Part shown: one piece after another, positions 1-6,647 of the stretch | Numbering within the stretch: the stretch's first letter is position 1 | Layout: the number at the start of each line of letters is the position of its first letter | Origin: JBMCLJ01 sp048615375 | GTDB lineage: Bacteria > Patescibacteriota > Dojkabacteria > JAOAGR01 | Assembly: GCA_048615375.1 (NCBI GenBank) | Contig: JBMCLJ010000069.1 | Coordinates: 1-7,497, forward strand | Length of the DNA: 7,497 bases | Direction: 5' to 3' | Made by a program: the position numbers and the translations under genes | Notes under the pieces: generated by a model | What the model was told of the DNA's origin: nothing | Databases searched by the model: none | Seen by the model: only the letters and a program-made list of their open reading frames with translations

Positions 1-50
1 GAATCCACGGACTCCGCTAGCGCTCCGCCCGGGGATTTGAGATCGGATTG
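1..50. repeat. GC-rich palindromic patch at the left edge
   Basis: This stretch is much richer in G+C than the AT-rich DNA next to it. It holds a perfect 8-bp palindrome CGCTAGCG (15-22), the palindrome CCCGGG (28-33) and a repeated CTCCGC (12-17 and 23-28). It lies just downstream of the end of the minus-strand lipoprotein remnant. It could be part of a dispersed intergenic repeat, a transcription-end structure or the edge of a neighbouring element. The window cuts it off, so none of these can be chosen. Confidence 0.35.
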
Positions 51-68
51 ATTAAGCTACGTTTTCAT

Positions 69-441
69 TTACCTTACAAGTAGTGGGAAGTAAACATTAT
101 TACCATCTTCACCTTCTTCCTCAAGTGGAAAATCAACAAAAGGACCTGGAATACCCAATACTCTAATTTCTCGTACATCAGAGAATTTTCCAGTCACGTA
201 CAATTCAGTAGTAAGTGCTACCGGGAAAAACTGCTCTATAAAAGCACTATCTTGATCAACAGATCTAGCTCTTACTTCATCAGAACATTCGGTTCCGTTA
301 CAAGTTTGGATTGAAAGTGTACTTGGTCTTTGAGAGTAATCATAAACTGTAGCGTTGCTTCCATCTCCTTCATCAGGATTGTCTCTGACATAAACTTGTA
401 AACTATTAAAAGCTGGTTGGGGAATTGCAGATGGATCCTTT
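69..441 (-). pseudogene. C-terminal fragment of the broken lipoprotein gene
   Basis: Adding one A to the A4 run read on the minus strand (439-442) gives a continuous reading: KKDPSAIPQPAFNSLQVYV, then an acidic DNPDEGDG stretch, two cysteines close together (TCNGTEC), and an end of NNVYFPLLVR followed by TAA at 69-71. About 124 residues are readable without a stop. This frame has no start codon of its own at the right place, so it is the tail of the same gene rather than a separate one. The CxxxxC spacing could form a disulfide outside the cell. Confidence 0.55.
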
Positions 442-1130
442 TGTAGAGGTATATACTAGTTCCTAGAGGTAAACTCGTTTGGGTACCACCACTCTTAAGC
501 CAGGCAGGCAGACGAACTTTAATATCTGCAGTAGAATATAACGACTCTGCATCTGGGGAGACAAAAAATGTTACGTCATCACTTCTCCCCGGAGTTACTA
601 CAGATAGACCATTAATACTTTGAACTTGACTAACAACTGCATTCACTTCTGAAAAAAAGCCATCAGGAATTCCTCGTAATATTGCTCTATTTACCAATGC
701 AATATAAGTACCATCTGGTTGTTTAGAAAAGAAGAATTCAGCTCCCAAGAATTCAGGTTTCTCCACATCACTTACGACTCTTGTTAGTTGAGAATTTACA
801 GCAGGTAAAAACTCCATGTCCTGAACTTGTTTGTACCACTCTTGCAATGCCACAACATCCATCGTCTCCGTAACCACATCGCCATTCTCTAGCACAGCTC
901 GTAACGTAATAGTATCACTATCAGCAGTAAGCACTTCTTGAGGCAGTTCAGAAATTCTGAGTATATGAGCTCTTAATCTTTGCCCAAGAGTCGTTGTGAT
1001 GTCATCATCTTCGTAACTTATATCAAGAGGTTCTCTGTCTCCGATCTGAATTGTTAAACTTTGTGTAGGGATAATTGGGTCATTATTTGGAACAGAATCT
1101 AACATGATCCTATAGGGATTAGTGCGAAAG
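440..1130 (-). pseudogene. Third (shifted-frame) fragment of the broken lipoprotein gene
   Basis: Coding resumes in another frame at about NPYRIMLDSV and runs to GTSIYLYK. Removing one T from the TTT read on the minus strand (1127-1129) joins it smoothly to the previous fragment. It includes an acidic stretch (SYEDDD) and LPAWLKSGG, which resembles IPWIKKGG of the preceding fragment. The open frame formally continues to 272, but that tail is out of frame: its composition (HLQFPNQLLIVYKFMSE) is unlike the rest, and a better protein lies in another frame. Confidence 0.6.
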
Positions 1131-1640
1131 ATGTACTGTAATTGTAAAATTTTCACCTGTAGGCTTGAGTACTTCTGTTCCACCACCTATTGACTTTATC
1201 TGATGAACTTCACCTTGAAGTTGGAAACGAAACGGTTCATTTCCCCCCTTTTTAATCCAAGGTATAAGATTTCGCGTCAACTCTCTCTGATCATCTCTAG
1301 AAAACAGAAAACCTGACAATTCAGATAAACCGTATACATCAAAAGGCTGATCCGGGTAAATGCCACTGAGAGGCATAAGCTCCATAAACTTATTAGGTAT
1401 CGTATGTGAACCTATCGTTAATGTAACTGGTATAGAACTTAGGCCGCTTTGTTCAAGAAATGCTCTATTCTCAACTTGGCGTAGATGATCAGGATATTGA
1501 GCTAAGAAATCATTCTGAGTGGGGTATATCAGCGTAAAATCTCCAGATCCTTCTCTTGCACCAATTGCATTAATAGGAATCGTCAATGTATCATTACTGG
1601 AATTGGTATATTCGAACTGGCTAGTAGCAGGGTTGAATAA
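1119..1640 (-). pseudogene. Second fragment of the broken lipoprotein gene
   Basis: The frame continues directly after the TAA at 1641-1643, and protein-like sequence begins at once (LFNPATSQFEYTNSS), well before the first possible TTG start at 1586. This supports read-on coding rather than an independent gene. The piece is rich in alternating hydrophobic and polar residues typical of beta strands and has the motif IPWIKKGG near its end. It closes in an out-of-frame stop at 1119-1121, just past the first frameshift. Confidence 0.6.
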
Positions 1641-2015
1641 TTAACGTTGAGACTGAGCACCAGGTTCATCGCTATCAATCCATAACTCCGCCCCCTTTAA
1701 TACTGCTGGTTGATCATTGACTGTAATTTCTATACCAGGTGATTGTGTGAATCCCACATCAAATAATTTTACTAGGGAAGAGCGATATTCAGCGACATTA
1801 TCATACATTCGTGATTCCAGCGCTCCATTTGTTATATCCGCGCCAGGAGCTGTCGAAGTAACTACAATGGCCACCGCTGTAGGAGAAACATCTGGTCCAG
1901 GTTGCCTCTTTTCATCAAATTCACATCCAACCAATAAAAGCGATGCACTGAATAAAATAGCGCACACCAAAGTATTTAATGAACTTGAAGAATCAGTTTT
2001 TGGAGTTGCTTCCAC
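1641..2015 (-). pseudogene. N-terminal fragment of the lipoprotein gene (signal peptide and lipobox)
   Basis: The 124-residue piece begins at GTG 2015. This is the first usable start after an in-frame TAA a few codons upstream. A polar stretch with one lysine (residues 1-15) is followed by a hydrophobic core (about 16-30) and the lipobox LLVGC, with the acceptor cysteine at residue 31. This predicts export by Sec, lipidation by Lgt, cleavage by the lipoprotein signal peptidase and anchoring on the outside of the membrane. No Shine-Dalgarno sequence is visible. If only this part were translated, the product would be a small lipoprotein of about 94 mature residues. Confidence 0.65.
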
Positions 2016-2108
2016 TGTTTGTTTTCTGACTTAGATTTTAACAGTGGTGCACTTCGTTTTGGGATCTCCATGGAATTTGGGAAAAGGGTGGTATCGTAAA
2101 AACCACTA

Positions 2109-2139
2109 TAGACAAAAAAAGTTTAAAATAGGATATAAT
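2109..2139 (+). promoter_or_regulatory. Possible housekeeping promoter for the SPFH gene
   Basis: A perfect TATAAT (2134-2139) is preceded by TAGACA (2109-2114), one base off TTGACA. The 19-bp spacer is longer than the ideal 17. It would start transcription near 2146 and leave a leader of about 105 bases that contains the 2178-2207 dyad. This is pattern matching only. Confidence 0.4.
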
Positions 2140-2177
2140 TGATGGAAACTTACGTATAAATCTAATTATCAATGTGC

Positions 2178-2207
2178 GTTAAATGGTAATAACCAATTGG
2201 ATTTAAC
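2178..2207. promoter_or_regulatory. Inverted repeat GTTAAAT-N16-ATTTAAC between divergent genes
   Basis: Two perfect 7-bp arms (2178-2184 and 2201-2207) flank 16 bp that contain the palindrome CCAATTGG (2193-2200). The arms are centred 23 bp apart, about two helical turns, as for a dimeric regulator. It lies between the lipoprotein remnant and the SPFH gene, downstream of the TATAAT box. It could be an operator or a structure in the SPFH leader RNA. Confidence 0.35.
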
Positions 2208-2250
2208 AGAACAATTAAATGCGTAGGGCTATATATTAATAAACACAACC

Positions 2251-3138
2251 ATGGAACCATTCATATTTCTTTCGCTCTGTTTTGGCTCACTGTTTTTACT
2301 TCTGCTTGCGGGTAGTATTAAAATTGTTGGCCAGCAATCAGCATTAGTAATCGAGACGCTTGGGAAATTTTCCGGAGTACGATTCGCTGGTATTACAATA
2401 GTCATTCCCATTATTCAACGTGTACGTGCAAAAGTGTTTCTCTATGGGCAGGACTTAAATTTCCAGATATTAGCCATAACCTCAGATAAAGTCACCATCA
2501 CTCTTGACACAACATTAGTATACCACGTCAAGACCGAACGGGTAGCAGAAAGCTTCTACGCACTTGCTGATCCCATATCGGTTATGAAATCAACGCTGGA
2601 AAACAGCATCCGAAGCTATGTCGCCAATCAAACCCACGAAGAAATACTGCAAAAACGCGACGAGCTGACCCAGTACCTCGTAGAACACCTCGTTGATATA
2701 TTTGACACATGGGGACGGGAAATCGACGCGTTCCAGATCCAGGATGTCGTATTACCAAAAGAAATTACCGATGCCATGAGTAAAGTCATTGCCTCTAAGC
2801 GCCTACAGGAAGCAGCTGAATTCGAAGCGAATGCGAACAAAATACTCAAAGTCCGTGCAGCAGAAGCAGAACGCGAGGCGAGTAAACTCACTGGTATGGG
2901 TATAGCCGAACAACGTGAAGCGATAATCAACGGGTTGAAAGAAAGTGTAGAGAACATGCAGCAGGTCACCGGCAGCAGCACTGACACCGTTATGAACATT
3001 GTGCTTGTAACCCAGTACCTCGACATGCTTAAGTCAATCGGCGAATCAGACAATGCAAAAGTTATATTCCTCAATTCCAAACCAGGCAACCTCGATGACG
3101 TCATGCAACAGATCTACGGGATGATGAAACAGGGATAG
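2251..3138 (+). CDS. SPFH/Band 7 membrane protein, hypersensitive-induced-response (HIR) type
   Basis: The protein has 295 residues, usual for stomatin/HIR-like SPFH proteins. Residues 4-20 form a hydrophobic membrane anchor. The SPFH domain covers about 24-180. An Ala/Glu-rich coiled coil with EAEREASKLTGMGIAEQREAI (about 185-228) follows, and then the stretch with VLVTQYLDMLKSIG (251-264). The last two segments closely resemble the C-terminal half of HIR proteins. Such proteins form oligomeric rings or scaffolds on the membrane and organise microdomains; no enzymatic activity is expected. No NfeD-like partner, which often accompanies other SPFH genes, is visible. The ATG at 2251 places the anchor at the N-terminus, but no Shine-Dalgarno sequence precedes it. 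A hairpin terminator follows, and the sigma factor gene starts 122 bases downstream. The family call is strong; the cellular role is inferred. Confidence 0.88.
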   Translation: MEPFIFLSLCFGSLFLLLLAGSIKIVGQQSALVIETLGKFSGVRFAGITIVIPIIQRVRAKVFLYGQDLNFQILAITSDKVTITLDTTLVYHVKTERVAESFYALADPISVMKSTLENSIRSYVANQTHEEILQKRDELTQYLVEHLVDIFDTWGREIDAFQIQDVVLPKEITDAMSKVIASKRLQEAAEFEANANKILKVRAAEAEREASKLTGMGIAEQREAIINGLKESVENMQQVTGSSTDTVMNIVLVTQYLDMLKSIGESDNAKVIFLNSKPGNLDDVMQQIYGMMKQG

Positions 3139-3170
3139 AAGCACTTTTTTTGCGTCTAATGCTATTCTAT

Positions 3171-3206
3171 TTGCAGTACCACACAACGTGATACTGCAAT
3201 GTCTTT
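3171..3206 (+). terminator. Hairpin terminator after the SPFH gene
   Basis: TTGCAGTA (3171-3178) pairs with TACTGCAA (3192-3199). After one mismatch, CAC (3180-3182) pairs with GTG (3188-3190) around a 5-base loop. The T-rich tail GTCTTTTC is short and interrupted, so termination may be partial. It separates the SPFH transcript from the sigma factor promoter that follows at once. Confidence 0.55.
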
Positions 3207-3211
3207 TCAAT

Positions 3212-3237
3212 TGAAACTATTTTTCATTTCATACGTA
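3212..3237 (+). promoter_or_regulatory. ECF (sigma-W-type) promoter upstream of the sigma factor gene
   Basis: TGAAAC (3212-3217) and CGTA (3234-3237) are separated by exactly 16 bp. This is the consensus known for Bacillus subtilis sigma-W promoters. Transcription would start near 3244-3246, leaving a leader of only about 15 bases before the ATG at 3261. A promoter of this class directly ahead of an ECF sigma gene is the usual sign of autoregulation. Binding by this particular sigma factor is inferred. Confidence 0.6.
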
Positions 3238-3260
3238 TATACTAATGAGTACTCAAAATC

Positions 3261-4745
3261 ATGAAGATAGACCTCAAAAAAGAAAAAGAGCTCTTCATAC
3301 AAAGTCAGGAAAACTTAGCGCGTTTCAGTGCACTATACGAGTTCCACGCTCCACATGTGTATCGGTATGCCTATAGTCTTCTTGGCAAAAAAGAGGATGC
3401 TGAAGACGTCACAGCTGACTCTTTTTTACAAGTTGTGAAACAAATACGACAAATGCACTGGAAAGGAAAAAGTATACGTCCGTATTTATTTACCGTGTGC
3501 AGGAATAAATGTATGGATACATTCAGAAAAACTTCTGAAGAAACTTTTGATGAAGAATTAGTTGAATCTCATGAAGTGCCAATTATTGAAAAAGTTGCTG
3601 ACAAACAATTGGTTTCTCAGATAAAGTCAAAAATCAATACATTGATACCTGAATACCGGGAAATCCTTTATCTTAAACTGGTAGAAGACTTCTCTTTCAA
3701 AGAAATCGCTGCTCAACTCAACATGAGTGAAAACACCTGCAAAACCAGATACTATCGCGCTATAGGAAGAGTCAAAGGTGAGATGAAACAGAATAAAATG
3801 CATTCATTTACTACACCTGTTCTCCTTGGTTCTCTGACGCAGGCGATGGCTATACCAAAATCCCAACTTCCACCATCTGTCCAACAGTTTCAAGCAAACA
3901 AACTTTTAGTTAACGAACTTACAAAAATCATGAATAACGGATCACTATTTACACAATTTATCTCTAATAAAGTCGCTGTAGGCATTACAGCTGTTACTGC
4001 AGGCACTACTGCAATAGGATTAAGCGGGGCAGGCATGTACCAAAAGTATGATACAGTAAATCCAATTACAGCAGGTCAGAAGCTAGTCGAGGAAGTATCA
4101 AAGAAAAATGACAACAACACGAGTGAGAATACAATAACTGTAAAAGACCAGGAGGAAGAAACTTCACCCATAATTACTCATACTGACGAAAAGCTCGGCA
4201 TCAAGCTAACCTACGACTCGTCATTATATAAAATAAATTCAGGCGTAAACACTCAAGGAAGTCCTCATAACTATATTACAATTACCGACAAAAATAATAG
4301 CTATCCAACGATCAGTATCAGTAATGCATTAAAGCCAATAAATGGTTTCCCGATTCCAATAGGCGGGAAAATAGAGAAAACTATTCAATTAAATAATGGA
4401 CTTAAAGCACAGGAAATAATGTATAAATATAAAAACAATACTGAAGAGAAAAAAACTGTAGTGGACGAAAAAGAGATTGCGAAAAAGCGCATTTCTGGTG
4501 AGTTAACACCGACTCCAGTAGCTCCAATCACTGATCCTGACGGATATAATATAACTTATTCAGCAATTTACCCTCAGCAAGGCGACTGCTACATGAATAT
4601 TGAATTTTCTCAAATATTCAGAACATGTGGAGGACACTTCCCAGAAACTCAAGTCAGCGTAAAAATTATTTCCACTGCAGAAAAGTATAGTCCTGAGAAA
4701 GTGAATCACCTCGTCGAGATCATAAAAACAATTGAGGCAATTTAA
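3261..4745 (+). CDS. ECF-like sigma factor fused to a membrane segment and an extracytoplasmic domain
   Basis: The protein has 494 residues, against about 180 for a plain ECF sigma factor. Residues 24-90 are sigma region 2 (HVYRYAYSLLGKKEDAEDVTADSF core). Residues 123-175 are region 4, with the helix-turn-helix FKEIAAQLNMSENTCKTRYY. No region 3 is apparent. A Gln/Pro-containing linker (176-235) leads to a moderately hydrophobic, Ala/Gly/Thr-rich segment (237-260) that probably crosses the membrane once. That would place the polar 261-494 part outside, with two cysteines (443, 455) that could form a disulfide. No zinc-binding HxxxCxxC anti-sigma motif and no separate anti-sigma gene are seen. 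The C-terminal domain is not recognised; it may sense a signal and hold the sigma domains at the membrane until proteolysis or a shape change. Its own promoter and terminator make it a single-gene unit. The sigma assignment is strong; topology and regulation are inferred. Confidence 0.85.
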   Translation: MKIDLKKEKELFIQSQENLARFSALYEFHAPHVYRYAYSLLGKKEDAEDVTADSFLQVVKQIRQMHWKGKSIRPYLFTVCRNKCMDTFRKTSEETFDEELVESHEVPIIEKVADKQLVSQIKSKINTLIPEYREILYLKLVEDFSFKEIAAQLNMSENTCKTRYYRAIGRVKGEMKQNKMHSFTTPVLLGSLTQAMAIPKSQLPPSVQQFQANKLLVNELTKIMNNGSLFTQFISNKVAVGITAVTAGTTAIGLSGAGMYQKYDTVNPITAGQKLVEEVSKKNDNNTSENTITVKDQEEETSPIITHTDEKLGIKLTYDSSLYKINSGVNTQGSPHNYITITDKNNSYPTISISNALKPINGFPIPIGGKIEKTIQLNNGLKAQEIMYKYKNNTEEKKTVVDEKEIAKKRISGELTPTPVAPITDPDGYNITYSAIYPQQGDCYMNIEFSQIFRTCGGHFPETQVSVKIISTAEKYSPEKVNHLVEIIKTIEAI

Positions 4746-4794
4746 CCAGTAGATTATTTTCTCCTAATCCTCTATACTCTCTTGATATATGAAG

Positions 4795-4825
4795 AATGGG
4801 CTTCTCGTGGAGATGCTCATTTTTT
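4795..4825 (+). terminator. Intrinsic terminator after the sigma factor gene
   Basis: AATGGGC (4795-4801) pairs with GCTCATT (4815-4821), including one G-U pair. After a T/T mismatch, TCTC (4803-4806) pairs with GAGA (4810-4813) around a GTG loop. A run of six T (4820-4825) follows the stem. This is a classic rho-independent form and isolates the sigma gene from nusA. Confidence 0.8.
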
Positions 4826-4845
4826 ATTTACATTGCATGTAAATA
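4825..4845. promoter_or_regulatory. Dyad overlapping the predicted nusA -35 region
   Basis: Two perfect 9-bp arms (4825-4833 and 4837-4845) around a TGC centre read TATTTACAT and ATGTAAATA. A smaller dyad ATATG-TTT-CATAT (4843-4855) overlaps its end. Their position over and beside the predicted -35 box suits a repressor site for nusA-ylxR. AT-rich DNA gives such dyads by chance more easily than average, so the call is tentative. Confidence 0.35.
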
Positions 4846-4860
4846 TGTTTCATATACAAT
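4833..4860 (+). promoter_or_regulatory. Possible promoter for nusA-ylxR
   Basis: TTGCAT (4833-4838), a 16-bp spacer and TACAAT (4855-4860) resemble a housekeeping promoter; the -10 box is good and the -35 box poor. It would start transcription near 4867, about 50 bases before the nusA ATG. A new promoter is expected here because a strong terminator lies just upstream. Confidence 0.4.
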
Positions 4861-4916
4861 GACCTGTAAAAAGCAGAAACTAATACATACTTGAATTAAA
4901 AATAAAGAAGAAAATT

Positions 4917-6278
4917 ATGACAACGACAAGTAGCGACTTTGTATCAGCGATTTATCAGCTCGCTGAAGATAATGGACTGGATCGGGATATCGTTCTCGAT
5001 GTAATAAAAAAAGCAATACTTACCGCGTACAAAAAAGTTGCTAAGGACGAAGTAAATCCTGAAGATGATCTCGCCTCCTACAGCATTGACATCGATGAAG
5101 AGTCAGGGGAATTTATTGTGCTTGCTGATAAAAAAGTAGTCTCACATGTCACCGACCCGGCAACTCAAATCCAGGAGTCTCAGGCAAAACTTATCGACCC
5201 GAGACTACGTGAAGGTGACCACATCCAGCTGGATGTTACGCCGGATAATTTTGGAAGAATTGCGGCTCAGGCAGCGAAACAACGAGTCATGCAGGGGCTG
5301 AGAGATGCTGTGCGGGACACTATGATCGACCGATACAAGGACAAAGTTGGTAAAATCGTTACAGGAGTCATTCAGCGAAAAGACTTCAATAATGTACTCG
5401 TCGAGGTTGAACGAGCTGAAGCAATTATGCCTAATCAGGAGCAGATTCCTGGTGAATTTTATCGCAGCTCGGAACGAAAACGATTCCTCCTCGTACGTTT
5501 AAGTAATACACTCTCTGACAAACGAATGGTGCTGTCACGAAGCTCACCGGATTTTTTAAAAGCGTTATTTGAACTTGAAGTGCCGGAAGTTGCTTCAGAA
5601 AGTGTGGAAATAGTCAACATTGCACGCGAACCCGGTTCACGGGCAAAGGTAGCGGTACAATCAAACCATGAGAAAGTTGATGCTATCGGTTCATGCGTAG
5701 GCCCACGTGGCACCCGGATTGATTCAATTATGAATGAAGTCACTCCTGAGAAAGTAGATATTATTCAATATCACGAAACTGCTCAGCAATATGTCATAAA
5801 TTCCTTGTCACCGGCAAAAATTTCTGACATTAAACTTGATGAAGAGATCAAACACGCGAAGGTACTTGTCGCGGAGGATTCACTATCACTTGCAATCGGC
5901 AAAGATGGGCAGAATGTACGACTCGCAGCAAAACTGACCGGCTACAAAATCGATATTACCGCGGATAAATCTCAATTTGAAGAAGAAGTACCGGAAGAAG
6001 AGCGTCAGGTAATAAAGGAGGAACAGGAAAAACTCAATCAGGGAAACCAGGAACTTACCGACCAAAAAGATCCAATCGAGGATGATATTGCTATTGACAA
6101 AAAAGAGAACCCTGATGAACTGGATGCGTTTGATTTCACTGAGCGGCAGAAAGAACTGCTCAAGGAAAATGGTATTACTACCGTCTCACAATTGCAGGAA
6201 ATTGCTGACGGCAGAACAGAAATAAAAGGATTCACCAAACGGGATACGGATAAAATCGCGAAACAACTGGAAGGATAA
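4917..6278 (+). CDS. nusA: Transcription termination/antitermination factor NusA
   Basis: NusA binds RNA polymerase and nascent RNA and modulates pausing, termination and antitermination. The 453-residue protein shows the full order of domains: N-terminal polymerase-binding domain (about 1-130), S1 domain (about 144-209), KH1 with GPRG (262-265) and KH2 with GKDG (328-331). The joins carry the family signatures EQIPGE (175-180), FELEVPEV (218-225) and IAREPGSRAKVAV (235-247). An acidic, Gln-rich linker (355-400) leads to a C-terminal helix-hairpin-helix-like domain (about 404-453, LLKENGITTVSQL). That tail resembles the acidic repeats of proteobacterial NusA in style, but occurs once. The ATG at 4917 follows a purine-rich stretch without a true Shine-Dalgarno sequence. 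ylxR follows 9 bases after the stop, so the two are cotranscribed. rimP, often just upstream of nusA, is not present. Confidence 0.95.
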   Translation: MTTTSSDFVSAIYQLAEDNGLDRDIVLDVIKKAILTAYKKVAKDEVNPEDDLASYSIDIDEESGEFIVLADKKVVSHVTDPATQIQESQAKLIDPRLREGDHIQLDVTPDNFGRIAAQAAKQRVMQGLRDAVRDTMIDRYKDKVGKIVTGVIQRKDFNNVLVEVERAEAIMPNQEQIPGEFYRSSERKRFLLVRLSNTLSDKRMVLSRSSPDFLKALFELEVPEVASESVEIVNIAREPGSRAKVAVQSNHEKVDAIGSCVGPRGTRIDSIMNEVTPEKVDIIQYHETAQQYVINSLSPAKISDIKLDEEIKHAKVLVAEDSLSLAIGKDGQNVRLAAKLTGYKIDITADKSQFEEEVPEEERQVIKEEQEKLNQGNQELTDQKDPIEDDIAIDKKENPDELDAFDFTERQKELLKENGITTVSQLQEIADGRTEIKGFTKRDTDKIAKQLEG

Positions 6279-6287
6279 GATAGAAGC

Positions 6288-6647
6288 ATGGAAACTGACA
6301 CGAAACAAAACAGGACCTGTGTAGTCAGCCGAACAAAACACAATAAAGCTGATATGATTCGTATTGTTTCTTTCAGGGGCGAACCATTACACATCGACCT
6401 GACTGGCAAGCAGCCTGGAAGAGGCTGCTATATAGCCCCTGAAAAACATGTCTTAGATAAACTGTTCCAACAACAAGGGGCACAGCTTGCAAGAAGTTTA
6501 AAGAAAAAAATCACCCTGGAAGAACTTGAATATCTCAAGAATGAGCTTCCCCTGGCAATTGAAGAAAAACAATTCCGACCTCGCCACACCAAATCCATCA
6601 CCCTGAAAATCACCAAAGAAGAATACAATAAATCAATAAACAAATAA
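6288..6647 (+). CDS. ylxR: YlxR-family (DUF448) RNA-binding protein
   Basis: YlxR proteins are small basic RNA-binding proteins usually encoded between nusA and infB; their exact role is poorly defined. The family signatures RTCVVSR (9-15), IRIV (24-27), DLTGKQPGRGCYIAP (37-51) and ARSLKKKITLEEL (68-80) are present. A serine (14) stands where many relatives have the second cysteine of RTCxxCR, so a metal-binding pair is not complete. At 119 residues it is somewhat longer than typical members; a Lys-rich tail (about 95-119) accounts for the excess. It starts 9 bases after nusA, with only a weak AGAAG ahead of the ATG. infB does not follow: the next gene is convergent. Confidence 0.88.
   Translation: METDTKQNRTCVVSRTKHNKADMIRIVSFRGEPLHIDLTGKQPGRGCYIAPEKHVLDKLFQQQGAQLARSLKKKITLEELEYLKNELPLAIEEKQFRPRHTKSITLKITKEEYNKSINK

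Larger units (their letters stand above)
69..2015 (-). pseudogene. Broken gene for a large secreted lipoprotein, unknown function
   Basis: One gene of about 648 codons can be rebuilt from GTG at 2015 to TAA at 69-71. The N-terminus is a lipoprotein signal peptide with lipobox LLVGC; the rest looks like a beta-rich extracellular protein. Three lesions break it. The first is TAA at 1641-1643, and the same frame stays open on both sides. The second is an apparent extra base near the AAA at 1127-1129. The third is an apparent missing base near the TTTT at 439-442. The two shifts cancel, so the last part returns to the starting frame. Short motifs recur (IPWIKKGG, LPAWLKSGG and a weaker QPAVLKGAELW), hinting at repeated domains. 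No family is recognised. The gene diverges from the SPFH gene. Real decay is the simplest reading because the other genes here are intact, but sequence errors at homopolymers are a serious alternative. Confidence 0.7.

Noticed and set aside
1..60. Partial tRNA at the left edge (minus strand)
   Set aside because: GC richness and GTGGATTC at the edge are suggestive, but no acceptor, D or anticodon arm can be assembled from the visible bases.
272..438. Coding continuation of the third lipoprotein fragment to 272
   Set aside because: Its composition changes abruptly after the A4 run, while another frame gives a more convincing protein tail that ends at 69.
1119..1586. Independent 155-residue gene starting at TTG 1586
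   Set aside because: Protein-like sequence continues upstream of this TTG in the same frame as the lipoprotein N-terminus, up to the TAA. It is better read as part of the broken gene.
1641..1643. Stop codon recoding (as with UGA in some Patescibacteria) to explain the interrupted lipoprotein gene
   Set aside because: The interrupting codon is TAA, which also ends the sigma, nusA, ylxR and gatD genes here. Frameshifts elsewhere in the gene would not be explained either.
1717..2034. Plus-strand open frame opposite the lipoprotein start
   Set aside because: It is the shadow of the signal-peptide-bearing minus-strand frame; no start signal or family features.
2071..2098. ECF-type promoter for the SPFH gene (TGGAAT and CGTA)
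   Set aside because: The -35 part matches only four of six bases and the spacer is 18 instead of 16, so it does not support sigma control of the SPFH gene by itself.
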